Source of the DNA: Tetraselmis striata
Taxonomy: Eukaryota > Chlorophyta > Chlorodendrophyceae > Chlorodendrales > Chlorodendraceae
Assembly: GCA_006384855.1 (NCBI GenBank)
Contig: VCJN01002915.1
Location: 1 to 64,000, forward strand
Length of the DNA: 64,000 nt
Direction: 5' to 3'
The position numbers and the translations under genes were made by a program. Numbering within the stretch: the stretch's first letter is position 1; every line of letters begins with the position of its first letter. Shown here piece after piece: positions 10,758 through 22,188 of this stretch. The notes beneath the pieces were generated by a model. That model was not told where the DNA came from and ran no database searches. It saw nothing but the letters and a program-made list of their open reading frames with translations.

Positions 10758-12540
10758 GTATCAAGCCGAGCAGCGGCCCCATCTCTCGCCCCATCCTTCC
10801 CCTCCCTCCTACCGCTGTCGACACCGCCCCGGCATGCCGACTGCGAGCGCGCCGCGTGGCCGAAAGCCGCGCGACTGGGGAGCGGCAGTGACGCCTCTGG
10901 CACACTTAGTGGCTATGCGCCGCGTGCCACGTCAGCCCTGCCACCCTTTCTCCCCCGCCAACTTCGAAACGCCCTCGCCACTATCCAATCAACCGCGCCC
11001 CATGCCACACGGCTCCCCGCGGCGGCTCGGACCTGGCGCTGAGCCGCGCCGCGCGCCCGGCTATCCTGGCGCCCCACCCGCGCCAGCAGCACTGGCGGCG
11101 CGGCGACGCACGTTCCGCGGTTAGCTGGACACTGGTGAACCCGTGGACGCTGTATCGCAACTGCCTTGGGCTTGTCGTTACGACGAGCAAAGCAGCGGCG
11201 GGGGTGAGACGGGCCGCGCTTGGCCACGCCCGCTCGTAACAAATAGTGCTATCGGAGCGGGTGATTCTGCGGATCGCAGGCGGGTAGGGAGCGGGGCGAT
11301 GGCCAATGGGCTTTATAACCCGTACCAAGTCGAAAACGGTTTATTTGCTGGTACGAGGAATATCCATGAAATACAGCATGCCGTCGTTCCCGTCGACCGT
11401 TTTACAATTTTACCGTTATGAGCACTACATGCGCGGGCGCGGCGGGAGTCGGCTCTGTAGTTTTAAATCCAGACTGGACTAGGGCTTGAAAAGCGTCAGT
11501 TTGATAATATATAGGGTTTCACAATTTCCATATACGGAACTGCGATCGACCAATTGATACGTTCGGGCCCAGCTTGGGGCGGTTATTTATTATGCATTAT
11601 TTATCAGTCGTTGTTGTATTGAGTTTCGGGTTATTCCCGGCGCTAGAAAATGCTGTAGGTCAAACGTTGGGCTACGTATGTCATTACTGGATGTAGGATT
11701 AATCCTGCACTTCAAAAACGACTCATCCATGCAAAATGATCTTCTTCGTGACGTGCATTATGTTAACTTGCGTAAGTGGGAAATATGCACAAGTTATTAG
11801 AGGGAGAAAAACTTCTATTGCCGTTAGTTGTATTCATGAATCATGTTCAGATAGGGTGTGAAGGTGCCCGTCCCCTTGCTTGGCCCGCGCCCACCTTGCG
11901 GTCATCATCATACGACTATATACCCAGCCAGCACAACACTTTGTATAGCACGCGTAAAGTAGTCCACTATAGTACAGGCGCAAGTCGTCGTTGTAAAAAC
12001 GACATTGTATGTATATGCTATTTGCATTTTAGTGAACAAGCACAAAATTAGCGATCTCCATGATATATGGTGACATACAACAATGCAGATTGTAGAATAT
12101 TGGGATTTGGGAATTCTCGGATGAGACACGTGCTGTATTGCACATGTTTAAGTTTTGGTAGCTGATTGAGTAATTAAAGTTATGGTGCGGCAGATATTAT
12201 GTATGAGATGCTAATAACCCGCTGAGATGACGACAACGGAATAGTGAAGGTGAATGCTGATTTCCTTACATTTGATTATGTTGCAGATCAGCAAATGCAA
12301 ATACTTAATCATCGGAAGAATCATCTCAGCGCACACACAAATTAATGCCGTGCTACCGATGAGTTACAATGGGCAATGTGGGTTGTGGCAAGAAGGGAGG
12401 AGTCCTTGTCTGAGATTCAGAGAACAAAACACATGGAGAAGGCATGGCTTGATCTCGGTTTCATAAGGCTCATACAACCAGCACATGATGTGGCCCGCCG
12501 CCACTTCCAGATCACAGCAGAAAACCACCTGCCCGGTGCT
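10758..12540. other. Upstream region of the GT29 gene; no supported gene
   Basis: GC-rich to about 11.3 kb, then AT-richer. A CCAAT element (11303-11308) and TTATAA (11313-11318) lie close together but about 550 bases from the GT29 start, so I do not assign them. The remaining open frames are short and unrecognised. Confidence 0.5.
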
Positions 12541-12542
12541 TT

Positions 12543-13014
12543 CCGGGAGGCACAGGCTGTAATGTTTGTTGTTGTATACGCGGGTAGAGCCCGCCCGGTA
12601 GCAGTGGCCGGGCCAACCGGACCCGCCGCCGCCGCACTGCCCCCAGCCACCAGTCCACGTCGGTGGTGCAGCCGAGACGGGGGTGTGTCGGTGCGGCGGT
12701 GCACCATTGCCCTCCGCAGACGCCACACGTGGAGCGTCCTAGGCTGCACAAATCGCCGCCCTCCATCATGCCGTTGCGGTCACCCCAGTTGAAGTAGCCG
12801 CAGGATGGACGCGAGGGTGTCCGGGGTGGTGTCGGGGAGGTGTGGGTGCGGGTTTTAAAAAGCCGCACCAATAGTCGGTGGTGACTTCGTTGGAGAATGA
12901 TGTAATCGTCGCGGGAGTTGTTGTAATTGTTGTCGAACTAGGCATTGGACGGGCCACCAACCAAGGCGCCACAAAGTACATGGGGGCTCTCCTCAGGGCA
13001 ACAGCCCAGCCCAT
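12543..13014 (-). pseudogene. CBM1-type cellulose-binding module with Cys-rich module, frame-broken
   Basis: Three adjacent pieces on the minus strand look like one secreted carbohydrate-binding protein, but they lie in different frames. From about 13014 there is a Thr/Ser-rich linker (SSTTITTTPATITS). At 12802-12698 there is a cysteine-rich module (CGYFNWGDRNG, GGDLCS, then CGVCGGQWC). At 12657-12543 there is a fungal-type family 1 carbohydrate-binding module: WGQCGGGG, WPGHC, then YNNKHYSLCLPES, which matches the CBM1 pattern WGQCGG-C-C-YSQCL. A CBM1 binds crystalline cellulose through aromatic residues. The Cys-rich module is offset by one base from the CBM1 frame and no convincing short intron explains it, so this is either a pseudogene, a sequence error, or alternative exons. 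A donor (GGGCAG/GTGG) follows the CBM1. Confidence 0.6.
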
Positions 13015-13019
13015 GTGCC

Positions 13020-13800
13020 GGAGGCAGTAGGTGGTAGGGCTGACGGGCTACAGGTTTGCGAGATCCGAGACGTAGGTTCGGGCTGTGGGGTTGTCCCCCA
13101 TTCTGCAGTCCATCGGGAAGGCCGCAAACTGCGTGTATTATTCGCTCGACGTTTCTATCCTGTAGGAGGCATACTGCAGTGTTAGGAACGCCGTATTAGC
13201 AACATAGCGTGGGCTGCCCCATTCGCTCAGCACCTGTCAGGTACATTGGGCATTATGATACATGTCAGGTGATGGATGGGGGCCTGAGATATAGATAGCA
13301 TTGCTTTCCTAGTATGAAAGGCAGCATCTAAGTATAGATGCCAGGTCGTGAATAAGCCAAGTACCTTGAGGCCTCCGGGCGTGGTGAGCACAAAGTACAA
13401 GCAATTGTTCAGATTGTGCGCATGTACGTATGGTTGCCCAGGTTGCCGAGTTTGGCTTCCGCTGACGACACCAATATGCATCATGATGCAACCGAGACAG
13501 TGCCAGCCTACGCATGAAAAAGTCACGCTTGCGAGAGCGGCGGGCAGGTAGCCGGCGCGCAGGCAGCCACACCCTCTCCGATGTTGGCGCCCGCAGCTCG
13601 GGGCGGTGAGGGTATGCCCGGTGAGAGCAGCTCTCCGGCACAAGGCGCGGGTAACACGAAGAAAACGCTAAGCGTTTCGGAATATGTGGGACATGTTGAA
13701 CGGGAGGGATGGGCGTTTGTGTATAAACTCTGCTCCTGCCCGACCTCAGCTTTCAACAGACGAGCATGCAAGCAGCTCCGGTACCTCAAGGACCACCCAA
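13020..13800. other. No supported gene
   Basis: Several open minus-strand frames are present. One (GQPYVHAHNLNNC, then LYFVLTTPGGLK up to a donor at about 13364) looks exon-like but was not recognised and has no confirmed neighbours. Confidence 0.4.
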
Positions 13801-13826
13801 AGTGGCATGACGCATGTGGAAGTACG

Positions 13827-13860
13827 CCCCCCCCCCCCCCCCCCCGCCCCCCCCCCCCCC
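13827..13860. repeat. Poly-C homopolymer, C19-G-C14
   Basis: The longest C tract in the left half. It follows a plus-strand frame (KQLRYLKDHPKWHDACG), which fits an intronic sense poly-C if that frame is an exon. Confidence 0.9.
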
Positions 13861-14486
13861 CTAAAACCCCCTAACGCCGCCTCGCCATGTATTTGTTTAT
13901 CTATTATCTTTCCGCTTTCGTCTCGACAGCGTTCATGCTTGTCGTAGTCTTGCCTAGCAAATTCGAATCTGCGTGTCTCACACGAATATACCGCCGCGTC
14001 CCCGTCCTGCTGCCACAACTGCCAATAATACTACACGGCCAGCCGGGCCGCAATACCTATAGAGCCGCAAGAGGTGGCGGAGCGCCCCCGCCCCCCCCCC
14101 CCTTTATATACCTAACTAATATCTCAGCTGTTTCATCTCGACTCGGTAATAATTGCCTCTTGTAGAGTCGGCCAGCGTAATCGTTTTTTGTGTGAAGCAG
14201 ATACGAAGCAATCGCCGCATAGTTCCAGACAGTCAAACGGACACATGGACATACGGACATATCCGCACAGATGTACATACTACCGAGACCCATGTTGACC
14301 GAGGCCCAGAGAAAGGCAAAGCTCCGGCAAACCCACACTTATAGAAAGGAAAGGGAAAAGTGATGTCACCCATCTCCCAAGAATTCGAGAACGCCATTCC
14401 GACTTGTTACCCGCGAGACGCACCTCCGCATGGCCATGCATGAGTGGCAAGCAGCATGAGATCCCAGACGGTACCTTGAGGACTAC

Positions 14487-15474
14487 ATGCCGATGACAAA
14501 TGTAGCAAGAGTTTGCCGAGAAAGCATAGACGGAGTACTCGCGCGCCGTCGTGAAAATAGGGGCTCGCCTATCATTGCGGGGGTGTCGTGGTATAATGCA
14601 GGCGAGCCGCCCCCCTCGCTCGTCTTGCCCATCCCTCTCCCCCGGGCACCTCGCGGCATCTCGACGTGCCTCTACGTGCCTATGTAATGCTGCATACTCA
14701 AGATCCCCCCCCCCCCCTCCCCCCCGGACTCCCCCTTTACCAGAAACGATTGCACCCTGCGTGGGCAGTTATTGAGGACATCGGCGAGCCCTCACTTTGC
14801 TCACAACATCCGGATAGCGAGGAAGTGATGCCCGCCTGAATTCAGGACGAGGACGGCTTCCCCGAGCTGTCTGTTGACAGCGATAGGCTCGCCGGCGTTC
14901 GGTATGTCTCCTTCCCAAGACTCCAATTACGACTTGAGAGATCCAAATACCACGCCAATACGGACGGGCGGGATGCGGACCAGAACGAGCCGGCTATGCC
15001 GGCGGCAGCTGCGTCCCCGCCTATCGAGATTCTCGGCTCCCCCACGCCTCAGTCATGCCCATCTTTGGCACTCGTAGCTACCCTGCATTAATGTAATCAT
15101 TTCTGCGTTATACTTACTCGGCCATGTTGCCAGTCTGCCGGACCACACGCGAGGTAGCGGACCCTGAAATCCGGCGCGGCTGGGCCCCCAAGTACGAGGA
15201 CTTCGACGAACGGTTCTCGGTATGGCCCGATCATGGCGAAGTGTACAACGACACGATGTACGGCGGGGAATACACCCAATTGCACCGGCTAATGCGCAAG
15301 TGGCTCCGCCGGCAATGGGAGCTCGAGGAAAAACGATTTAGATTTTCAGTACGCGTGGGGTTGCTTGTGAGCCCACATGAACGACTCGTATGGAGGCGCG
15401 GAGTCAAACGGGGCTTCACCACGCGCGGGGGAGGTGGGACGCCCGACCACATACCCGATAGAACTCGTTGTTAG
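14487..15474 (+). CDS. Fragments of an unrecognised plus-strand gene
   Basis: Three neighbouring plus-strand segments look coding by composition. Segment one starts at ATG 14487 (MPMTNVARVCRES..). Segment two covers about 14848-15090 with an acidic start (DEDGFPELSVDSDR) and a Pro/Ala/Ser-rich end. Segment three starts at ATG 15124 and runs to 15474, rich in charged and aromatic residues (WAPKYEDFDERFSVWPDHG, then YGGEYTQLHRLMRKWLRRQW). No splice chain connecting them was established and no family was recognised. C runs at 14091-14102 and 14705-14717 fit plus-strand introns. It may be a decayed transposon gene. Coordinates give the span, not a continuous frame. Confidence 0.3.
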
Positions 15475-15479
15475 CGCGA

Positions 15480-17090
15480 CAAAGTCTTCCCTACCACGCG
15501 AACGTCCCCTCATTCGCGACAACGACGGTCTTCGCCCGTTCCATTGTAGCGGCTTGGCCGTCTATCGCCTGCAAAGCAATAACGCCCATACTGCTCCCGC
15601 TGCCCTCCCCTGGGGTCGTTCATAATGGATCAAGATCGGTTGGACTAGGTGGCGGAAGACGACCGCCCGCACTGCGCCACACGGCATTAGTAGATATAGC
15701 TACGACTACCCCGCCCAGCCGCCAGCATGCACTTGCGCTTGTGTTATGAAAACTAGTCGGGAACCCTTAACAACTGAACGGGCGTTAATGCGTGTATTTT
15801 GTACCCAAAAACGGGACAATATACAACGCCCCGGCATGTACCGTTTACGCTCGAATCATACCCCAACTCCTATCCGGCATGGCGGCCGTTGGCATCGCCG
15901 AAGGGGGGAGGGGGGGGGGGGGGCATGTGACAAATACGAGTGATCCGTACATGAGTACACCATGTGAATACTACACTGTCATGCTACCGTCACTACCATG
16001 CATCACAAAATGTGAGATTTCAATATATTATTTCTATCTAAAATATCAAAACTTGTGCGTAAACGACTTAGGACGACCGTGCTGCTACTTAGGGGATTAT
16101 TCGTAGCCATGCCTGTTTAGATTTTAGTGGTGTGTTTGGAAAAAAAGTCTTTCCGGAACTGTCGCGGAACTGTATTCCATCAGCTGCCGGCACGGTATTT
16201 CTGCACTTACTGCTACCGTGAGTTTGAAAGCAGCTGCACCACAAGGCAACACCGCATTGGCGATGGTGCCACGCCACATCGTGCACGGGGCACGCCACTA
16301 TGGCCCCACCCCACCCAACAATGCCCCTAGCCCCTTTGCTGATGACATGTTTCCTTACTGCGCATCCATGGTCATCCCACCATGCAATATGATCTATGCA
16401 TGCGCGGCGGGACGTGCGGGGCACTGACAACATAGTTGTGGGCGTACTTCTCGTGACGCTCAATATTGCGCAAGTGCCACTTGTGTAGCACACTTACTAT
16501 GGCCACAAGGCTTGTGGTGATAAAGAGTGACGAACATTAATGCGAGATATTCCAGGGTTTCAGGTCATAAACCCTAGATTTAACTGCCCTACTATTCGTA
16601 AACTCGGATTCAACGAAACAGGGGCCCGGGACTTATCATGTGGGGGGGTGTACGTTCCAAGCTGACTGCGCGGCTGCTATATATACTCGCATGAACACAC
16701 ACACGCACACATATGTATTGTGGCTCAAGAGTGTGTACTCTGCTGCATCAAACTGCGCAGATTTGTCTCCCATCCCGTTGCCGAAACTGCACAGCACAGT
16801 ACGGGTGGCTCGGACTCTCAGCCGCGCGCGCAACATTAATCCGCCCCGCCTCACGCGTGGGCCGCTTTAAGTGGCTACTTGTGTTGATCTCCTAGGAATA
16901 CTTTTAGAGGTGCATCTGTTACTAGCGCTTGTGTAATTTACACGAGTACTCAGACCTGTCTGCCTGTGGACAGCGCGCCGCCCCCTTGCGGCGGGTAGTC
17001 GCTAAGTGTTGGCATGACACGGGCAGTCGTGCACCATAGTGATGCACACCAGGTCACCCCCCACAGGACGGAGCAGAGGTGGTCGCGGTG
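15480..17090. other. No supported gene; one isolated zinc-finger-like fragment
   Basis: At about 16194-16262 (plus) a frame reads YFCTYCYREFESSC..RQHR, which has the C-x2-C-x12-H spacing of a C2H2 finger but lacks a proper second histidine and has no confirmed exon borders. G runs lie at 15910-15923 and 17094-17113. Confidence 0.4.
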
Positions 17091-17093
17091 GCC

Positions 17094-17113
17094 GGGGGGG
17101 GGGGGGGGGGGGG
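17094..17113. repeat. Poly-G homopolymer, 20 bases
   Basis: It lies about 400 bases downstream of the fumarate reductase stop codon, reading poly-C on that gene's sense strand. Confidence 0.9.
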
Positions 17114-17381
17114 CAGGTTGGTGAACGTGTCCTGGGTAGGGTCTGCCTCACTACCCGACCGGCCGGACGATCCATCATCCATACACATACACACATACGG
17201 CACATCCATGCAATCGCAGTTTGCGATGTGTCCATCTCAACACGTCTCAAACATGTGTGCACGCACGAGTAGTCATCACGCATCAATAGCAGCTCCGCGG
17301 GTAGCCAAAGCACAGATGGGTCATCATGATACAAGCTGCGGCAACAGACGTGCCTGGGGCGCCTGCCTACCTACTACACAG

Positions 17382-17418
17382 GTGGTGGTGGTGGTGGTGG
17401 TGGAGGTGGTGGTGCGGG
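17382..17418. repeat. (GGT)n microsatellite
   Basis: GGT repeats with one GGA, just downstream of the fumarate reductase gene. Confidence 0.9.
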
Positions 17419-17506
17419 TCAAGATGTGCGGTCTCCTGCCTGCCTGCTACTATGGGGGATGAGCGGGCGGCGTTAGCGCCTAACTACGGGGCATGGAGCC
17501 CCCTGT

Positions 17507-20500
17507 CTAGAGCTTGCTGGCGGTGCCCAGGCTGCCCTTCAGGCTGGCGGGGTCCATGTACTTCTCGATCACGTTTGGGTTGTGTAGCATGTTGAACTCT
17601 TCGCTGGCATCCTTCCCCGCAAATAGCATGATGGCTTTCTTGCCGCCGGGGTGGTCCGGCAGGAAGGTGGTCACGTCGTACACCTTGCCGTTGAGGATGA
17701 CCCAGCAGTCGTCCGCCGTCTTGTGCTTGGCAACCTCCTCCGCAGAGATGACCGCGCTGCCGGCCGAGGCCGCCGCCGGCTGGGGGCTGACGCCCTGCGC
17801 GCCGGCCGCAGGCGGCGCCGGCGCTGCAGCGGAGGGAGTGGCGGCCGGCGCCGGCGCGGCAGCGGCAGTGGCCGCGGCGTTCTTACCGCCCCAAGAGATC
17901 TGCAGCGACTTCAGGGCGGGGTCCAGGTGCACGCTAATCGGGCCGGCCCCGTTTGCCGCTGCGTCAGCACCCTGCGTAGCCAGCAATAGCGTGAGGACAG
18001 CCCGCCGACATCTATACCATCGTGACCAACATATGCTTGCATGATATGCATGTTTTCGGCCGAGGGCAAAGGGGGGGGGGGGGGGGGGGTGGTTCAACCG
18101 TGAGCAGGCGGTTGAACATGTAGCGCGAGACGGCCTTGCCGCTCTGGCGGCCGTACACCACGCAGTCCAGCAGCGAGTTGCCGCCCAGGCGGTTGCGGCC
18201 GTGGATGCCGCCGGCGACCTAGGCAACAAGGCCACAGCGACCGCGTCAGCTCTCCGCGCCTCCTCATCAGGCCCCGCAGCACGGCGCTCCCGGCCAGCGG
18301 ATACCGTGCGCGCCGTTCTCGTGTAAGTGCACAAGTACGATAGCATAAGCACTGCCGTCCGTGAGATGTTCGTCATCAAAAAGCGGGAACGGCAGGTCAA
18401 GCTCCGGACAGGAGGGCTTCCGGTCCGGAGCTGCATAACCCCCCCCCCCCCCCCCCGCCCCCCTTCCCGCCCTGCCCTCCGGGCACCAATTTGACAATTC
18501 TAGACCGCGATCGAACCGGATTTCTATTCGCGTCTTCATTGTCTAGAAAGTGATATACTGCGCCAAGCATCAAACCTGATTCGCGGCATGTGCAATAAAA
18601 TAGGCGACATGGGCCGTTCAGGAAGGCCGCGGGAGACAAGAGAAGGGGAAGGTGGGTGGGGGCACCTCGCCGGCGGCATACAGGCCGTGGATGATCTGGC
18701 CCGCGGGGTCCACCACCGCACCGTCCGGGTTCACCGCGAGGCCGCCCATAGTGTAGTGCACCACGGGGCACACAATGGCCACGTGGAAGCTGTCGCGAAT
18801 GTCGACGGGCAGGTTGTGGAAGAACTTCTTGCCGTAGGGGCACTTGCCGCGCGCGGCATCCTGGCTGTACCTGCGGGAGAGGGGGGGGGAAGGGGGGGGG
18901 GGGGGGGGGGGGTAGTGTCATCGGACACTTGCGTGATGCCAGCAGAAGTGGCGCCCTTATGTTTGAAGCGGCAAGCTGTGCTCATTGTGCACGTGTTATA
19001 CGGCTGCCAACCCACCTAGTACAACCCTCATTATAAGCCTCAAATTGGCTTTCTAGCAACATATGAACATTTGGCAGGGTTCCGCTATAGTTGCCGATAT
19101 ATTTGACATCTGGCAGGTAGGGCAAGTTCTTATTCGCAGTGATCATACAAACGCATCGGCACCGGTAGTCAATATGATGACCCTCATTGCGCCGGGGCAG
19201 TGGCAGCGCAAGCCTTGGCGGTGGGATGCCCACTTACTTGCTGAGGGTGGCGTCCAGCTTGGAGGCGGGGATGCCCATCTCCGCGGCAAGGTCGGAGCCC
19301 GACTGGTAGAACTTCATCACGCCGCGGCCGACGTAGTGCTTGCAGTGCCACTCAATCTCCTTGCTGGCCTTGCTGTTGAGGCATAGCCGGAAGGGTCCCT
19401 TGCCCTTGTACATCTCACCGCTTTGGGAGGGGAGGGGGGAGGGGGGGCAAAACGAGTCAAGCAGTGAGCTTGTTGCGGGCAGGTGGTCATCAAAGACGCT
19501 GTCTGGCACACAAAGACGCCAAAATATATCAAAATATAATAATGGAGGATTATCCAGCGAAGCTTCGATTTTTCGGCGGTGAGCTTTATTGCCGTACGGG
19601 TACCCGTATAGTGCAGCGGATCGGGCCTATAGGTGCATGACTAAAGCGCTTATCTACTGGCATGTACTACTAAGTACTATAATCCACCCACCCGCCCACG
19701 GTCCTTAATTACACAGCCGTCCGATTACGATCTCACGGTTGGGAGGCTATGAGTACTGCCGGTACTGGTACTCGCTACTCGCTGCTGGTACTGCTGGTAC
19801 TGGTGTGAATTACAAAAAGGGCAGTTCCCCAGAATCAACTGCTGGTACTGGTACTGGTACTCACTACTCGCTGCGGGTAATTGGGAAAAAAAAACTCTGG
19901 TACTTCAAAGCGCTGGCAATGTAAACGCTCGCTGCTGGTACATGTACTTCAAAGCGCTGGCAATGCAATTCATGGAACTGTAGGCCATGGAACTGTAACC
20001 TGTTCTTTTAAAAATTTCTGAAAAATCGACGCATCGCTGATTCAACTGTCAAGTTACTTCATATATATAATAACCGCGGTGTCTCATTCCAGTCACAACT
20101 TTTAATGTATTCAATAAATCGGTGCTTTTCCTCGTTTGTAAATGCGGGCGATTGCTCTTTCAAGTAATATGTTGAATATCTATTGTATATCGTATAGTTC
20201 AAGTGAAACCCATATAAAAGACCGCTACAGTATACCTGTTGTACTCTCTCCATAGGGTCATCTACCCTTTTGGTGGCTGGAGTGGGGCTTTCAGTGCCGT
20301 AGGCACCAGCCTACCCTGGACCCCCGTCAAGGCTGAGCGCTGCCCGCGCCGCACCTGACATAGTCGCGCCGTCCAAGCTCGTCCACAAAGCGGTTGCCCT
20401 CACGGTCAATCAGAACGCCGCCGACGCCGCGCAGCGCCTCCGCCGCCAGAAACTTGACCTTGGCGTCGGGCTCGTCGGGGTGGACCAGACCGGTGGGGTG

Positions 20501-21909
20501 TACCTGGTGCGAAGCCCCCCAGGGTCAGTGATGCTGCCGGCGAGAGAGAAAGGGGTGTAAGGTCGTGGATGATAGCGTGGGAGTTGGCGCGGACCTGCAC
20601 GGACTCGAGGTCGTTGGTGCCGGCGCCGTGCGCGAGCGCCATCTTGATGCCGTCGCCGGTGCAGTGCTCGCCGTTGGTGGTTGAGAAGCCGAGCAAGTCG
20701 GGGCGAACCTTTGCCAGGATGCCGCTCGGGGAGAAGTCCGCGCCGAAGCCACCGGTGGCAATGATGACTGAGCCAGAGGGCAAGATCGGGATGGTAAGTG
20801 GTGTGTCAGAGAAAAGGGAGGATGTGTGTGTGTGTGTGTGTTGGGGGGAGAAGGGGGGGGGGGGGTCTGTGAGAAGTTTGGGGTGCGGTGGTAGGAGCGG
20901 GTAGGCCGGTGGGTGGTGGTATAAAGGTATCCAGCGCGAGGGGCAGAGGGGCAGGGGGGGTACCTGGGCCGTGGGCCTCATGCCTCTGCCCCTCGCGGGT
21001 GTAGGCGCAACCGGTGATGTTGCCATCAGGGCCCTGCAGAGTTGAGGTTGGCAGCCACGGAGCGGTGTGAGGGAGAGGCAGTGGCGGAAAGCGATGGGGA
21101 GAGGTTAACTGGCCAGGGGGCATGGCGGATAAACCCAGCCAGTGAGCGATTCGCACCTTCAGCAGCTCTGTGACCTCCGCCTTGGTCACAATGCGGGCGG
21201 TCTGGCCGTTGGTCTGCTTCTCGATCTGCACGAATGGTGGGGGTGAGGCCAGGGAGGGAGAGCCGTCCGTTGGGTGGGAGCGCTGCCGATTCCAGACCAC
21301 AGCATGCAGATCCCTGCCCAACCACCCCGGGGAAAGCTACGTCGCCCGTACCTCCTCCAGCTTCTCCATGAGCGCGTAGGTGATGGTGAAGCCTGGGAAC
21401 CTCTCCTTGCCGCGGTGCGTTCGGGGAAAGGAGTGGCCGCCCAGCTGCGGCACACAGGGGCACCACTCTTCAGTCCCAGGTAGAGCTGCCTGGTGGTGCT
21501 ATGAATGGAGCGCCGTATTGAGCTGAGGGTTACAAGGAGGGATCAGGACCTGGCTGACAAGGCTGAGGTCCAGGCCAAAGCGGTCCACGAGCCAGTCGAC
21601 CGCCGGGCCGCTATCGTGGGTAAGCACGTGGGCGAGCGGCGGCGTGTACGCGGGTGCAGTGGTATGGTTGAGGCCGCAGGCGCTCTTCATGGTATCCGCC
21701 TCAAACACCTCGGCTGAGTCCTTGATGCCCAGCTTGATCTGTGTCTTGGTGAGCGCGCCGTTGATGCCGCTGGTGGCCTTGGTGGAGTTGCCGCCCAGGA
21801 AGGCCATCTTGTCCAGCAGCATCACGCGGCCACCGGCCTCCAGCACGGTGTGCGCAGCGCTCAGGCCGGCCAGGCCGCCGCCAACCACGATCGCGTAGTG
21901 CCCCTCCAT
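17507..21909 (-). CDS. Soluble fumarate reductase with C-terminal cytochrome b5 domain, 10 exons, 628 aa
   Basis: An FAD enzyme that reduces fumarate to succinate, reoxidising NADH or reduced flavin (relatives: yeast OSM1/FRD1, kinetoplastid fumarate reductases). Exons (minus) are 21909-21550, 21444-21352, 21225-21157, 21033-20964, 20767-20595, 20503-20355, 19420-19238, 18870-18666, 18218-18099 and 17971-17507; every junction is GT-AG and keeps phase. Visible motifs are the dinucleotide-binding start (IVVGGGLAGLSAA), GGNSTKATSGINGA, LSLVSQ-LGGHSFPRTHR, VIIATGGFG, the active-site VHPTG, and GGIHGRNRLGGNSLLD near the end of the flavin domain. An Ala/Pro linker leads to a cytochrome b5 domain with HPGG and FNMLH, the two heme-ligand histidines. 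The last residues, TASKL, are a canonical peroxisomal targeting signal. The ATG at 21909 lies right before the FAD motif and no N-terminal presequence is visible. A cluster of TAGCGAC motifs lies upstream. Confidence 0.95.
18071..18089. repeat. Poly-G (sense poly-C) tract after exon 9 donor of fumarate reductase
   Basis: A 19-base run starting 9 bases inside intron 9. Confidence 0.9.
18439..18456. repeat. Poly-C (sense poly-G) tract in fumarate reductase intron 8
   Basis: The one homopolymer in the three resolved genes with the opposite polarity. It lies mid-intron, more than 200 bases from either splice site, unlike the sense poly-C tracts. Confidence 0.9.
18892..18912. repeat. Poly-G (sense poly-C) tract at exon 8 acceptor of fumarate reductase
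   Basis: A 21-base run that, with further C-rich sequence (CCTTCCCCCCCTCTCCCGCAG-like), forms the polypyrimidine tract before exon 8. Confidence 0.9.
19020..19145 (-). repeat. Dispersed repeat family R1, copy 4 (inverted)
   Basis: The reverse complement reads GCGAATAAGAACTTGCCCT, ACCTGCCAGATGTCAAAT, AACTATAGCGGAACC, AAAGCCAATTTGAGGCTTAT and AATGAGGGTTGT, collinear with copy 2. It lies in intron 7 of the fumarate reductase gene, in sense orientation. Confidence 0.7.
19440..20260. other. AT-rich, GGTACT-repeat segment inside fumarate reductase intron 6
   Basis: The 934-base intron 6 is much AT-richer than its surroundings. It holds imperfect GGTACT/CTGGTACTG repeats (about 19757-19870), a duplicated 'acttcaaagcgctggcaatg' (19905-19920 and 19948-19966), and a 64-codon minus-strand frame starting at ATG 20253-20251. 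That frame has no recognised family. It may be a foreign insertion. Confidence 0.5.
20822..20842. repeat. (GT)n microsatellite beside a poly-G run
   Basis: GT repeats followed by a G run at 20853-20865 in fumarate reductase intron 4; the run is poly-C on the sense strand. Confidence 0.9.
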
Positions 21910-22188
21910 GCTTTTCTGCCTCTGTGGATGGCCAGCAGCCTGGCAGCGCAGTTGGGAGGGAGAGGTTGGGATAGGATGGGTGGTTAAGACCCGTTAAGAG
22001 CCGACTTGCCGTCACCGCGGAAATAAGGCTGAAGGTGCGCGTGACGCGACAGCAAGGTCGAGCGAAGCTTGAGGTCCTGTATGATGGACGGCGGGGGCCC
22101 GGGGAAAGGTGCCAGCGGGGCTCGACGTCTCGACACACCGAGCGCTCGCGGTGGATAATATCGTAGTGGCTACGTATCGATATGAGTC

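Noticed and set aside
11303-11320. CCAAT plus TTATAA as the GT29 promoter
   Set aside because: About 550 bases from the ATG and arranged for the plus strand; no plus-strand gene begins here.
16194-16262. C2H2 zinc-finger exon
   Set aside because: The second histidine is missing and no flanking splice sites or further fingers were found.
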